From Actinomycetota bacterium (lineage in GTDB: Bacteria > Actinomycetota > Thermoleophilia > Solirubrobacterales > 70-9): a DNA stretch of 64,000 nucleotides. The stretch lies in assembly GCA_018268575.1 (NCBI GenBank), contig JAFDWF010000073.1, forward strand, positions 62,001-126,000. Reading direction: 5' to 3'. The notes beneath the pieces are model-generated. The model was given only the letters and a program-made list of their open reading frames with translations, made no database searches and was not told where the DNA came from. Both the position numbers and the translations under genes were made by a program. Shown here piece after piece: positions 56,769 to 64,000 of this stretch (positions are counted from its first letter, which is position 1; every line of letters starts with the position of its first letter).

Positions 56769-57862
56769 TTCTCTATCTCCTCTGTAGGGGACTGACCAGT
56801 CCGCGTATCCGCGGCCAGATTTCGTGCGCTGCCGATGCGCTTGCTGATCAGCGTCACCGAGACAGCGATGATGAGCGCGGCACCGTTGAAGACGGGCTCG
56901 ACCCAGTTAGGTGCGCCGAGCTGCTCGAGCCCGGTGACGCCGACCGCGATCAGGAAGATCGCGACGATCGTGCCGAAGACGTTGAAGCGGCCGTTCTCCC
57001 CCATCGTCGTGCCGAGGAAGCAGGCGGCAAGCGCCGGGAGCAGGAACTCCGGACCGATCGAGGCTGATGCCGAGCCGATCAGGCCAAGCTCGAGCAGCCC
57101 CGCGCAGCCGGCGACGAAGCCAGATGCCACCAGCGAGGCGGCGCGGATCGACTCGGTCGGGACGCCGGCCAGGCGGGCGCTGTCACGCCCTCCCCCGGTC
57201 GCGTACATATATCTGCCGAACGCCGTATAGCGGAGCAGGTAGACGATCGCGGCAACGAAGGCGAGCGCCACCAAGACGTTGATCGGGACCCGCCCGAAGT
57301 GGCCTGAGCCGAGCTTGGTCAGCACCTGCGGTATCCCTTCGAACAGCGTCTTGTTGTTGGAGATGTAGGAGCTGAAGCCGACCAGGATGCTGCCGGTGCC
57401 GAGCGTCGCGATGAAGGAGTTGACACCGATCCCGACGACGAGGAAGGCGTTGGCCGCGCCGATCGCGGCACCGATCAGGAGCACCACCACGGTCGCCAGC
57501 ACCGGGTCCCAGCCGTCGCCACCGATCAACTTCGCCTCGAGGATCGCGGTGATCGAAGCGATGTAGCCGACCGAGAGGTCGAACTCGCCGACGATCAGGG
57601 GCAGGATCGAGGCCAACGCGATGATCAGCAGGACCATCTCGTTCTGGGCGATCGTCGAGGCGTTGTCCCAGGTCGCGAACGTTTCCGGGCGCAGCAGGCA
57701 GAAGAGGACGATCAGGATGATCAGGACGGCGGGCACGCTGAGGCGCGAGCCGGCGCCGCGCACGCGATCGGCTATCCCCGCGGTTCTGCCGCGGGAGCCC
57801 GACGTCGGCGGGATGGCGCCGCGGGTCGGCTTCTCAACTGGCGGTGATTCGGGCATGCGCAT
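56765..57862 (-). CDS. CUT2-type ABC importer permease, copy 2
   Basis: 365 residues with about nine hydrophobic segments. Landmarks are SVPAVLIILIVLFCLLRPET, EFDLSVGYIASITAILEAKL, GAANAFLVVGIGVNSFIATL, TAFGRYMYATGGGRDSARLA and LPALAACFLGTTMGENGRFN. It is related to the permease at 33671 (shared FDLS and FGRY blocks). The start overlaps the ATPase gene by 29 bases; a second ATG six bases further in is possible. Confidence 0.9.
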   Translation of the reverse strand: MRMPESPPVEKPTRGAIPPTSGSRGRTAGIADRVRGAGSRLSVPAVLIILIVLFCLLRPETFATWDNASTIAQNEMVLLIIALASILPLIVGEFDLSVGYIASITAILEAKLIGGDGWDPVLATVVVLLIGAAIGAANAFLVVGIGVNSFIATLGTGSILVGFSSYISNNKTLFEGIPQVLTKLGSGHFGRVPINVLVALAFVAAIVYLLRYTAFGRYMYATGGGRDSARLAGVPTESIRAASLVASGFVAGCAGLLELGLIGSASASIGPEFLLPALAACFLGTTMGENGRFNVFGTIVAIFLIAVGVTGLEQLGAPNWVEPVFNGAALIIAVSVTLISKRIGSARNLAADTRTGQSPTEEIEK

Positions 57863-59387
57863 CTCCGGGATTGAGGGCCTGCATCAGTGATTCGGGGGTG
57901 AGGGCGGCGCCGGACAGCTCGCCGTCGACACGACCGTCGACGAGGACGAGCACGCGGTCGCAGATCTCCGCCGCCTCCTCGATCTCGCTGCTGATCACGA
58001 GGACGGAGAGGCCTTGCGCGGCGGCGTCGCGGAGGATCCGGTAGATCGCCGCGCGGGCGTTGATGTCGACGCCGCGGCACGGTTCGTGTAGGACGAGGAC
58101 GCGCGGGTCGGTGCGCAGCCAGCGCAGCAGCGCGACCTTCTGCTGGTTGCCGCCGCTGAGCGTGCCGACCACCCGGCCGGGGTCGGGCGGCGATACCTGG
58201 AAGCGATCGAGGAGCTCCTGCGTGGCGGCCCGCTCGGCGCCGCGTCGGAGGTAGGCCGAGCCGAACGGGCCGAGGTCGGCGAGCGTCGCGTTCTCGGTCA
58301 CCGAGAGGCTCTTCAGCAGGCTGAGGTCGCGCGAGGCGGCGACGTAGGCGACGCCCGCCGACTTGGCCGCGCGCGGTGAGCGCGGGCGGTAGCGCTCGCC
58401 TTCGAGCGTGATCTCGCCGCCGCGGGCCCGGGCGGCGCCGAAGAGGATGCGACCGATCTCCCCCGCCTCGGCCTCGACGACGCCGGTCAGGCCGAGGATC
58501 TCGCCGGGCGCGAGGTCGAAGCTGACGTCCGTCGCGTAGGCGCCGCGCAGCCCGGCGACGCGCAGGCGCGGCGCGGTGTCGGCGGGCCGAGCACCGGCCG
58601 CCTTCGCCGTGGGCGACGCAGTCGCGGCGGCACCGAACATCGACGCAGTCAGCCGCTCGAGGCTCCACTGCGAGGAGCCTTCGGTCGAGCGCAGCGCGCC
58701 GACGACATGACCGTCGCGCAGGACCGTGACCGAGTCGCAGACGCCGAGCACCTCGTCGAGCCGGTGGGAGACGAAGAGCACGCCGACCCCGTCGGCAGCG
58801 GTGCGGCGGATCAGCTCGAGTACGGTGCCGGCGTCGTTCCATGGCAGCCCCGAGGTCGCCTCGTCGAGCACCAGGAGCGTCGTCGCCCCCGCCGCGTCGG
58901 TGACCGCGCGGACCACGGCGACGAGGACCTGCTCGGAGACGGCGAGGTCGCCGACCAGGGTGCGCGGATCGTGGTCGAGCCCGAACCGGCGCAGGCGTGC
59001 GCGGCAGGCGTCCTCCTCCTGGCCGCGCGTCTTCAGCCCGAACGCGCGGGCCGAGAGGCCCGGCTCGAGGGTGAAATTCTCGGCGATCGACAGCGACGGC
59101 ATCAGGCCCAGGTCCTGGTGGACGAAGCGCGCCCCCGCCGCCATCAGCGCCCCGGGCCCCGCCGGCAGCGGCAGGGTCGCCTCGCCGATCCGCAGCGAGC
59201 CGCCGCCGTCGGGGGCGTGGAAGCCGGAGACGGTCTTGATCAGCGTCGACTTCCCGGCGCCGTTTGCGCCGACCAGGCCGTGCACTTCGCCGCGCCCGAC
59301 CGTCAGCGAGACGTCGTGCATGACCGTGCGGCCGTTGAAGGACTTGCTCGCGCCGGTCAGGGCCAGCGCGGGGGCCTGGCCCGCCAT
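57834..59387 (-). CDS. CUT2 ABC importer ATPase, copy 2
   Basis: 517 residues with two fused NBDs. NBD1: Walker A GANGAGKSTLIK, Walker B LLVLDEATSGLPWNDAG, signature replaced by DLAVSEQVLVAVVRAV. NBD2: GVVEAEAGEIGRILFG in place of Walker A, intact LSGGNQQK, and LHEPCRGVD with His instead of Asp. The same unusual set occurs in the ATPase at 30782. Its ATG directly follows the stop codon of the upstream gene (TAGATG). Confidence 0.9.
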   Translation of the reverse strand: MAGQAPALALTGASKSFNGRTVMHDVSLTVGRGEVHGLVGANGAGKSTLIKTVSGFHAPDGGGSLRIGEATLPLPAGPGALMAAGARFVHQDLGLMPSLSIAENFTLEPGLSARAFGLKTRGQEEDACRARLRRFGLDHDPRTLVGDLAVSEQVLVAVVRAVTDAAGATTLLVLDEATSGLPWNDAGTVLELIRRTAADGVGVLFVSHRLDEVLGVCDSVTVLRDGHVVGALRSTEGSSQWSLERLTASMFGAAATASPTAKAAGARPADTAPRLRVAGLRGAYATDVSFDLAPGEILGLTGVVEAEAGEIGRILFGAARARGGEITLEGERYRPRSPRAAKSAGVAYVAASRDLSLLKSLSVTENATLADLGPFGSAYLRRGAERAATQELLDRFQVSPPDPGRVVGTLSGGNQQKVALLRWLRTDPRVLVLHEPCRGVDINARAAIYRILRDAAAQGLSVLVISSEIEEAAEICDRVLVLVDGRVDGELSGAALTPESLMQALNPGDAHARITAS

Positions 59388-60476
59388 CTAACCCGCACCG
59401 CCCCCGGCTTCGCCCCAGCCCGCGGCGACCGGGCCGCGTCGATCGCCGGCGGCAAGAGAGGCGAGCATGAAGCTGACCCAGAGCGTGTGCTCGGCGGTCT
59501 TTTCGATCCCGTGGCTGTCGTTCGGCTCGGCGACGAGGAAGCTGCTCGGCACCCAGCTGCCGTCCTCGCCCTGCGATTCGACGTACCAGCGGGCCATGCG
59601 CAGAAGGTGGCTGCGCTCGGGCCCACCGGGGTCGATCTCGGCCGCCATCGCCGAGCCCCAGCCGAACTTGCAGATCTGCATCGACTCGTGGAAGTTGTAC
59701 TGGTCATCGGTGCCGTTGGCCGAGAGCTCCAGCATCGACGTGGCAATCTCCTTGGCGCGCGGCTCGCGCGTGACCATGAAGTACTTGGAGAGGAAGGCGG
59801 CGCTGATGCCGGGGTTGTAGAAGGCCTGTCGCGGCCGGCGGAAATCGACGATCGTCCAGAACTCGTCGTCGCGGTCGGCCACGGTGCGCAGGCCGTCCGG
59901 CCCCCAGGAAGGGTAGAGGACGTCGGGCAGGTCGGGCTGCGCGTCCCAGAGGCGCTTGAACCAGCCGAAGACCGCGTCGGCGACGTCGCGGCGGCCGACG
60001 GTCAGCCCGGCAAGGCCCATCGAGGCGGTGGGGAAGATGAACTGCCGGCCGGTCCGCGCCTCGGGGCGCTCCATATAAGCGCCACCGGTCTCCGGGTCCT
60101 GGAAGCCGCTCGCCATCGTCTCCACCAGCGCCAGCGCGGTGTCGAAGCGTTCGAGCATCCAGGCGCCGACGGCGAGCAGGGCGTGGGGGTAGGTCGCCCA
60201 GCGATCGACGAAGGCGTCGCGGGGAACGCCCTCGCGCAGGTCGCCGTCCGCGGTCAGCGCGTTGCGCTCGATCCACGACATCACCGTCGCCGCCGCCTCG
60301 CGCTCGCCGAGCACCGCCAGCACGTAGGGCATCCGGTAATAGCCGTTGCGGACCTGCGCCGCCGCCGGCTCGCCGTCCTCGCCGATCTTCGAGAGCAGCC
60401 AGCCGCGGCCGCGCTCGCGCACCTGGCGCAGTTCCTCGATCATCTCGGCCTCGGTCATCTCGGCGGTCTGGGTCAT
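59388..60476 (-). CDS. Unknown protein, probably an alpha/alpha-barrel (helical repeat) enzyme
   Basis: 362 residues from ATG 60476 (AAGGAG nine bases upstream); an ATG at 60497 has no ribosome site. The chain is a series of paired helices with aromatic loops: GYYRMPYVLAVLGEREAAAT, YPHALLAVGAWMLERFDTAL, FIFPTASMGLAGLTVGRRDV, AFYNPGISAAFLSKYFMVTR and HTLWVSFMLASLAAGDR. This spacing resembles six-hairpin alpha/alpha barrels such as prenyltransferase-like, glycosidase-like or epimerase folds. I do not recognise the family. Position between a cyclase and an importer ties it to the pathway. Confidence 0.65.
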   Translation of the reverse strand: MTQTAEMTEAEMIEELRQVRERGRGWLLSKIGEDGEPAAAQVRNGYYRMPYVLAVLGEREAAATVMSWIERNALTADGDLREGVPRDAFVDRWATYPHALLAVGAWMLERFDTALALVETMASGFQDPETGGAYMERPEARTGRQFIFPTASMGLAGLTVGRRDVADAVFGWFKRLWDAQPDLPDVLYPSWGPDGLRTVADRDDEFWTIVDFRRPRQAFYNPGISAAFLSKYFMVTREPRAKEIATSMLELSANGTDDQYNFHESMQICKFGWGSAMAAEIDPGGPERSHLLRMARWYVESQGEDGSWVPSSFLVAEPNDSHGIEKTAEHTLWVSFMLASLAAGDRRGPVAAGWGEAGGGAG

Positions 60477-60496
60477 CGCGGTCGTCTCCTTTTCCA

Positions 60497-61468
60497 TCAC
60501 TTCACGGCAAGTGCGTTGGCGGTCGAGCCGAAGCCGCCGCGGGTGTTGAGCGGGGCGCTGGTGAAGAGCACCTCGTGGACCCCGTCGGCAGCACAGTCGG
60601 CAGCCAGCTCGTCGAGCGCGAAGAGCTCGCCGATCGCCATCCCGAACTGGCCGAGGATCATCTGGTGCAGGCAGCCGAAGGGGAAGAGCTCGGGGCTGTA
60701 GTCCATCGGCCAGACCTCGAGCGCCGGGCAGTCGCAGGCCGCGGCGGCGATGTGAGAGTCCCAGAGGTAGCGGGCCATGTCCTCGGTGTGCTCGATGCCG
60801 CAGGCGGTCATCTCGGCGCGGTTTGAGATCCGCTCCCGCTCTGCCGCCGGCAGCTCGGCGTAGCGCCGCATGAAGCCGGTCCGCAGGAGGAGGACGTCGC
60901 CGGTCCGCAGCTCGACCCCGGCCGCGGCCCGCGCCCGCTCCAGGTCCTCGACCGAGAAGGCGTGACTGGCGAGCGGGTCGTACTCGCGGCCCTCGGCGGC
61001 GGCGGTGCGCTCGAGGTCGAGCAGGACGCCGCGGGTGACGATCCCGCGCTCGGCCCAGGCGTCGACGGTGTTGCGCTCGCCCGCCAGGACTTCCTCCAGC
61101 GTGGCGCCGTTGTAGAAGCGGCCCGCGGCGAAGGAGACGTGGGAAAGCGCGTCCCACTGCGAGGAGGACTGCGGGTTGAAGTCGCTGTAGACCTCGTTCA
61201 AGGCATGGCCGCCGCGGACCTGCTGTTTCTCGATCTTGAGCGGGGGGCGTTCGAAGAGGGGCGGGTCGAGGAAGTCGTTGGGGGCGTTGAGGGAGAAGAC
61301 CGCGCCGCGCCTGGCCAACGTGGCCGCGGCGCGGGTCACCTCTGCTGTGACCAGGTTGAAGAGGCCGACGCGGTCCTTCTCGCCGAAGAGACCCCAGGCG
61401 CTCCGGCCGCCGCCGGGCGCCTCCGGCAGCTCGTCGTATGAGGGCAGCGGGTCGGGGATCTCAGACAC
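60497..61468 (-). CDS. Cyclase-family protein, copy 3, divergent metal site
   Basis: 323 residues from GTG 61468, nine bases after GGAGGAGGT; an ATG at 61495 is the alternative. It follows the putative-cyclase fold (LFNLVTAEVTRAAATLARRG, VTRGVLLDLERTAA, VELRTGDVLLLRTGFMRRY, AALEVWPMD-like region). The usual HxGTHxDxPxH reads N-P-Q-S-S-S-Q-W-D-A-L-S-H, so two metal-ligand histidines are replaced. That form is known in a subset of the family whose reaction is unknown. Distant from the cyclases at 22557 and 47179. Confidence 0.8.
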   Translation of the reverse strand: MSEIPDPLPSYDELPEAPGGGRSAWGLFGEKDRVGLFNLVTAEVTRAAATLARRGAVFSLNAPNDFLDPPLFERPPLKIEKQQVRGGHALNEVYSDFNPQSSSQWDALSHVSFAAGRFYNGATLEEVLAGERNTVDAWAERGIVTRGVLLDLERTAAAEGREYDPLASHAFSVEDLERARAAAGVELRTGDVLLLRTGFMRRYAELPAAERERISNRAEMTACGIEHTEDMARYLWDSHIAAAACDCPALEVWPMDYSPELFPFGCLHQMILGQFGMAIGELFALDELAADCAADGVHEVLFTSAPLNTRGGFGSTANALAVK

Positions 61469-61982
61469 GGCTGAACCACCTCCTCCGGAAGACATGCCCG
61501 TCGACGGTGAGCACGCTGGCGAGGTAGGAGTCGCCGTCGTCGCTCAGGCGCCGCATCATCACCGACTGGGCGCCGCCGTCCTCGGGGCTCTTGCTGAGTC
61601 GGTAGTGGGTGCGCTCGTCGACGCCCACGGTGCGCACCAGGCCGTAGGCGCGGCCGACCTCGAAGTGGCGCTCGCGTGCCCCGGAGTCCGCCTTGATCCG
61701 CCGCCTCATCGCCGCGACCGAGGCCTCTACGTCCTCGCTCGAGCTGCGCACTTCGCGGACCAGGTAGGGCACCCATTCGGGATCGTCGTAGCGGCTTTCG
61801 TAGCCCATCCGCACGACCGGGTCGGAGCCGTATTCGACCTCGTAGTCCTGCACGTCGCCGTCGATCCGCAGGCGGATCACCTCGTCGCCGATCTGGTCGG
61901 CGACGTAGGCGCCGGCCTCGGCGTCCCAGACCACGCTGCGGTCAAGGTCGATCCGCCAGGTGCCGTCGAAGGTCGCGGGCAT
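61461..61982 (-). CDS. Unknown 173-residue protein, possibly lipocalin-like
   Basis: 173 residues without signal peptide. It begins FDGTWRIDLDRSVVWDAEAG, in which G-T-W at the start of the first strand recalls calycin/lipocalin barrels. IRLRIDGDVQDYEVEYGSDP, GYESRYDDPEWVPYLVREVR and THYRLSKSPEDGGAQ follow, consistent with a beta-barrel. It overlaps the next cyclase start by eight bases. It may bind a hydrophobic or ring-shaped pathway compound; that is speculation. The family is not recognised. Confidence 0.6.
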   Translation of the reverse strand: MPATFDGTWRIDLDRSVVWDAEAGAYVADQIGDEVIRLRIDGDVQDYEVEYGSDPVVRMGYESRYDDPEWVPYLVREVRSSSEDVEASVAAMRRRIKADSGARERHFEVGRAYGLVRTVGVDERTHYRLSKSPEDGGAQSVMMRRLSDDGDSYLASVLTVDGHVFRRRWFSRV

Positions 61983-61989
61983 CGCCTAG

Positions 61990-62149
61990 TGCCCCGCGTC
62001 ATAAGTTGGGTGCCACATCCGACGAGTGGATCGGCGCCTGTGGCAAGGACGCAGGATGCAGGCTTTGCCGATGGCAAAGCCAAACCCGAGGACGCCGCCA
62101 CGGGTGGCGAGACGCCGTCGGGGTGGTGCGGAACTTATGACGCGGGGCA
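61990..62149. mobile_element. MITE-like element, family B
   Basis: 160 bp with perfect 18-bp inverted ends (TGCCCCGCGTCATAAGTT), flanked by the direct repeat CTAG (61986-61989 and 62150-62153), the target type of another IS5 subgroup. The centre has a GCTTTGCCGATGGCAAAGC hairpin inside a frame GGACGCAGGA...CGAGGACG that is also present in the family A copy at 14149. No coding capacity. One CTAG contains the TAG stop codon of the reductase gene. It splits the second long run. Confidence 0.85.
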
Positions 62150-63268
62150 CTAGCTCACCGCCGTCCTCGCCAGGTCGGGGAAGACGCCCCGGCCGACCAT
62201 GTCGCGGAGCCAGAAGCGGAAGCACTCGTCGGTGTCCATGCAGTGACCGAACCCCGCCTTGCGGATCTTGATCGTCGAGATGAACTTCGCCCGCGGCTGG
62301 CTGGTCTGCCCGTAGGCGAAGCAGTAGTCGGCCATGTGGGCGGACTCGCCGAGCATCGCGTCCAGCCCGCGGGGGCGGAGGTCGTTCTCGACCGCGATCT
62401 CGTCCCAGATCGCCTCGTGGGCGGGGAGGAACTCGGCCAGCGCGATTTCCTCGTCGGGACCGGCCTCCACCGCGAGCGCCTCCATCATCCCCGGCCAGAG
62501 GTCGCGCCAGGCGAAGACGTCGCCGTTGGTCACGTTGTAGGTCTCCCCCGCGGCAACCGGCGAGAGCGCCGCCCACTCGGTGGCGCGGGCGACGAGGCGG
62601 ACGTCGGAGGCTTCCCAGACGAATGCCGGACCGCCGGGGAACCCGCAGGGGCGTCCGAGGCGGGTGCAGATCATCGCGTAGGCGCCGACCGCCGGGAGGA
62701 CGTTCATCGCCACCCCGACCGCGCCGCCGGCGACCATCTGCGGGCGCAGGATGGTGAAGGCGAAGTCGCGCTGCGGGGCCAGCTCGCGGACGTAATCCTC
62801 CTGCAGCCAGTAGAAGTTCGGGTGCGGGTCGCGCGGCTCTGACTCCTTCGAGGGGATGCGGATGTCGTGCAGGTGGCTGCCGTAGGCCTTGGTCCCCTGG
62901 AAGACGGTCGCGTGGCGGAGGCTGCCGGTGGCCGAGAGCGAGTCGAGCAGGTTGCGGAACATCTGCAGGTTGGTCTGCATCTGATCCGCTTCCGCCCAGC
63001 CGGCGACCAGGCCCGGTTTCTCGTAGAGCGCCGCGTAAACCAGGTGCGTCGCCTCGGTGAGGCCGGCGATGGCGGCGGCGCAGGCGTCGGCCTCGCGGAG
63101 GTCGACGGGGAGGTGCTGGAGGCGCGGATGGTCGAGCCCCTCCGGCGGCCGGCGGGAGACCCCGACCACGTTCCAGCCGGAACCCAGAAACTGCTTGACC
63201 GCGGCCTGGCCGATGATTCCGGAGGCGCCGGCGATCACCACGGTCTTCGGGTCGGCTGCCACGCTCAT
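62150..63268 (-). CDS. PRISE-type SDR reductase (progesterone 5-beta-reductase/iridoid synthase-like)
   Basis: 372 residues from ATG 63268; the open frame upstream overlaps another gene and is not credible. NAD(P) motif VVIAGASGIIGQAAVKQFLG, then VGVSRRPPEG. The family's own catalytic pair is in VFQGTKAYGSH (Lys) and PNFYWLQEDYV (Tyr). The C-terminal AKFISTIKIRKAGFGHCMDT is also characteristic. PRISE enzymes reduce activated C=C bonds next to a carbonyl. It follows the SnoaL-like gene after two bases. Confidence 0.85.
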   Translation of the reverse strand: MSVAADPKTVVIAGASGIIGQAAVKQFLGSGWNVVGVSRRPPEGLDHPRLQHLPVDLREADACAAAIAGLTEATHLVYAALYEKPGLVAGWAEADQMQTNLQMFRNLLDSLSATGSLRHATVFQGTKAYGSHLHDIRIPSKESEPRDPHPNFYWLQEDYVRELAPQRDFAFTILRPQMVAGGAVGVAMNVLPAVGAYAMICTRLGRPCGFPGGPAFVWEASDVRLVARATEWAALSPVAAGETYNVTNGDVFAWRDLWPGMMEALAVEAGPDEEIALAEFLPAHEAIWDEIAVENDLRPRGLDAMLGESAHMADYCFAYGQTSQPRAKFISTIKIRKAGFGHCMDTDECFRFWLRDMVGRGVFPDLARTAVS

Positions 63269-63270
63269 CG

Positions 63271-63780
63271 TCACCAGGGGGCGTCGAAGGCGCCGAACAG
63301 CTCGGCGATCAGCCAGTCGCCATCGATCTTGCGCATGCCGACGCGGTAGATGCCGGTGCAGCGCGGGGTGACGATCTCGTCCTTGGCGCCGGTGATCAAG
63401 CACATCGAGAAGACCCGGGCGGCGTCCTCGACCAGCTCGTCGACGACCGGGTTGATGAAGAGATGACGGCGCTGGTCGACCATCGTCACGAAGGAACCGG
63501 CCAGCCACTCGGCGATCCCCGCCGCGCCCTCAAAGGGGCCGTAGTCTTCTTTGCCGTAGAGGTCCGCGGTCCAGGTCGCGTCCTCGGTGAAGCATTCGGC
63601 GAGCGGCTGCTGGAGGCACTCGTCGAGCGCCCAGCTGTAGCGATGAAGGCGCTCGAGGATCAACAGCCGGTCGATCGCGGAGCTCGATCCAGCCTCCGCC
63701 GAGGCCGGGTTGAGGGGGACGTATCCATGCGCGCTCGCCCAGCCGGGCCCTGGCACCAGGTTCTCGCTCTTCTCGGCCAC
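63271..63780 (-). CDS. SnoaL/NTF2-like protein
   Basis: 169 residues from GTG 63780 with GAGGAG upstream. The NTF2-like cone is seen in IDRLLILERLHRYSWALDEC, CFTEDATWTADLYGKEDYGP FEGAAGIAEWLAG, QRRHLFINPVVDELVEDAAR and RVGMRKIDGDWLIAELFGAF. Family members include polyketide cyclases, ring-hydroxylating dioxygenase beta-like proteins and steroid isomerases. It is the first gene of the second long run and may isomerise or dehydrate the substrate of the adjacent reductase. Confidence 0.8.
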   Translation of the reverse strand: MAEKSENLVPGPGWASAHGYVPLNPASAEAGSSSAIDRLLILERLHRYSWALDECLQQPLAECFTEDATWTADLYGKEDYGPFEGAAGIAEWLAGSFVTMVDQRRHLFINPVVDELVEDAARVFSMCLITGAKDEIVTPRCTGIYRVGMRKIDGDWLIAELFGAFDAPW

Positions 63781-64000
63781 GACTGCTCCTCTCTCTCCTC
63801 GTCGATACCTGTACTCAGCCCCTTCCCGTTGCCGACCAGATGAGCCGACGGGGGTGCGGTCGGAGGAGTGTCTATCGTTCGAAGCGCCAAAGCAAGTGGC
63901 TGGAACACCTAACTTTCGCCTTCCGGTGAGCGTGGATTTGTCCAGACCTACAAGGCCAGCCCCGGGAGCGTTCACGTCGACTCCCGCAGTTCGAACTTCT
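63781..64000. other. Upstream region of the second long run; no gene seen
   Basis: No credible frame on either strand in the last 220 bases apart from the ribosome site of the SnoaL-like gene. The operon promoter is expected here. I could not identify a convincing -35/-10 pair or operator. Confidence 0.4.

Overview
The window is high-GC actinobacterial DNA, most likely from the class Thermoleophilia (Solirubrobacterales or a relative). Three things point there: GC-rich wobble positions throughout; a secreted protein that starts with the RRLTYANVVASLALFLALGG type of leader and continues with NAVT.SKI repeats, a style I associate with that group; and a fused PafB-PafC regulator. This is inference from style, because no rRNA or other marker gene is present.

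Positions 1-18.4 kb look like chromosomal backbone mixed with genomic debris. They hold a delta-60-repeat protein end, an MBL-fold hydrolase, PafBC, an OB/HD phosphohydrolase, and a fluoride-resistance cassette (fluoride riboswitch, two crcB genes, a triple-DUF190 protein). Further along come a DsbA-like protein, a VapBC pair, small secreted proteins, a GNAT protein, a PEP-mutase-family protein, a polysaccharide deacetylase, a MOSC protein, an ECF sigma factor with its membrane partner, and a 2OG-Fe(II) oxygenase. Between 8.25 and 12.95 kb lie an IS982-type relic, an IS1595-type relic, LuxR fragments, and a gene-less element of about 0.9 kb that is bounded by terminal inverted repeats, full of palindromes, and shares its end sequence with the IS982 relic. 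A family of GTTCGCA...TGCGAAC palindromes occurs four times in the first 19 kb; I noticed no copies further on.

Positions 18.7-34.7 kb form one long minus-strand run of fourteen genes, mostly with 4-base start/stop overlaps. It begins with a sugar-type (CUT2) ABC importer (permease, lipoprotein, ATPase). An asparaginase, a dihydropyrimidinase/allantoinase-like amidohydrolase, a PucR regulator, an amidase, a TIM-barrel protein, a Rieske oxygenase, a cyclase-family hydrolase, an alpha/beta hydrolase, a triple-RidA protein, an alcohol dehydrogenase and a ferredoxin follow. I read it as an uptake and catabolic operon for a nitrogen-containing ring compound; the substrate is unknown.

Positions 34.9-46.0 kb carry a MocR-type regulator, a PotABCD-like importer with visibly lower GC, a divergent class III aminotransferase, two SDR dehydrogenases, an APC permease and a decayed methylmalonate-semialdehyde dehydrogenase. 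Positions 46.3-48.7 kb hold a small operon: an amino-acid-synthesis-family (DUF1185) protein, a second cyclase and a nitrilase-family amidohydrolase.

Positions 49.0-63.8 kb form a second long minus-strand catabolic run: a SnoaL-like protein, a PRISE-type reductase, an unknown 173-residue protein, a third cyclase, an unknown helical-repeat protein, a second CUT2 importer, hydantoinase/oxoprolinase A and B, a tartrate/isopropylmalate-type dehydrogenase and an aldehyde dehydrogenase. Three MITE-like elements of 160-165 bp (two families) abut stop codons of minus-strand genes at 14.1, 46.2 and 62.0 kb. No tRNA, rRNA, CRISPR array or replication origin was seen.
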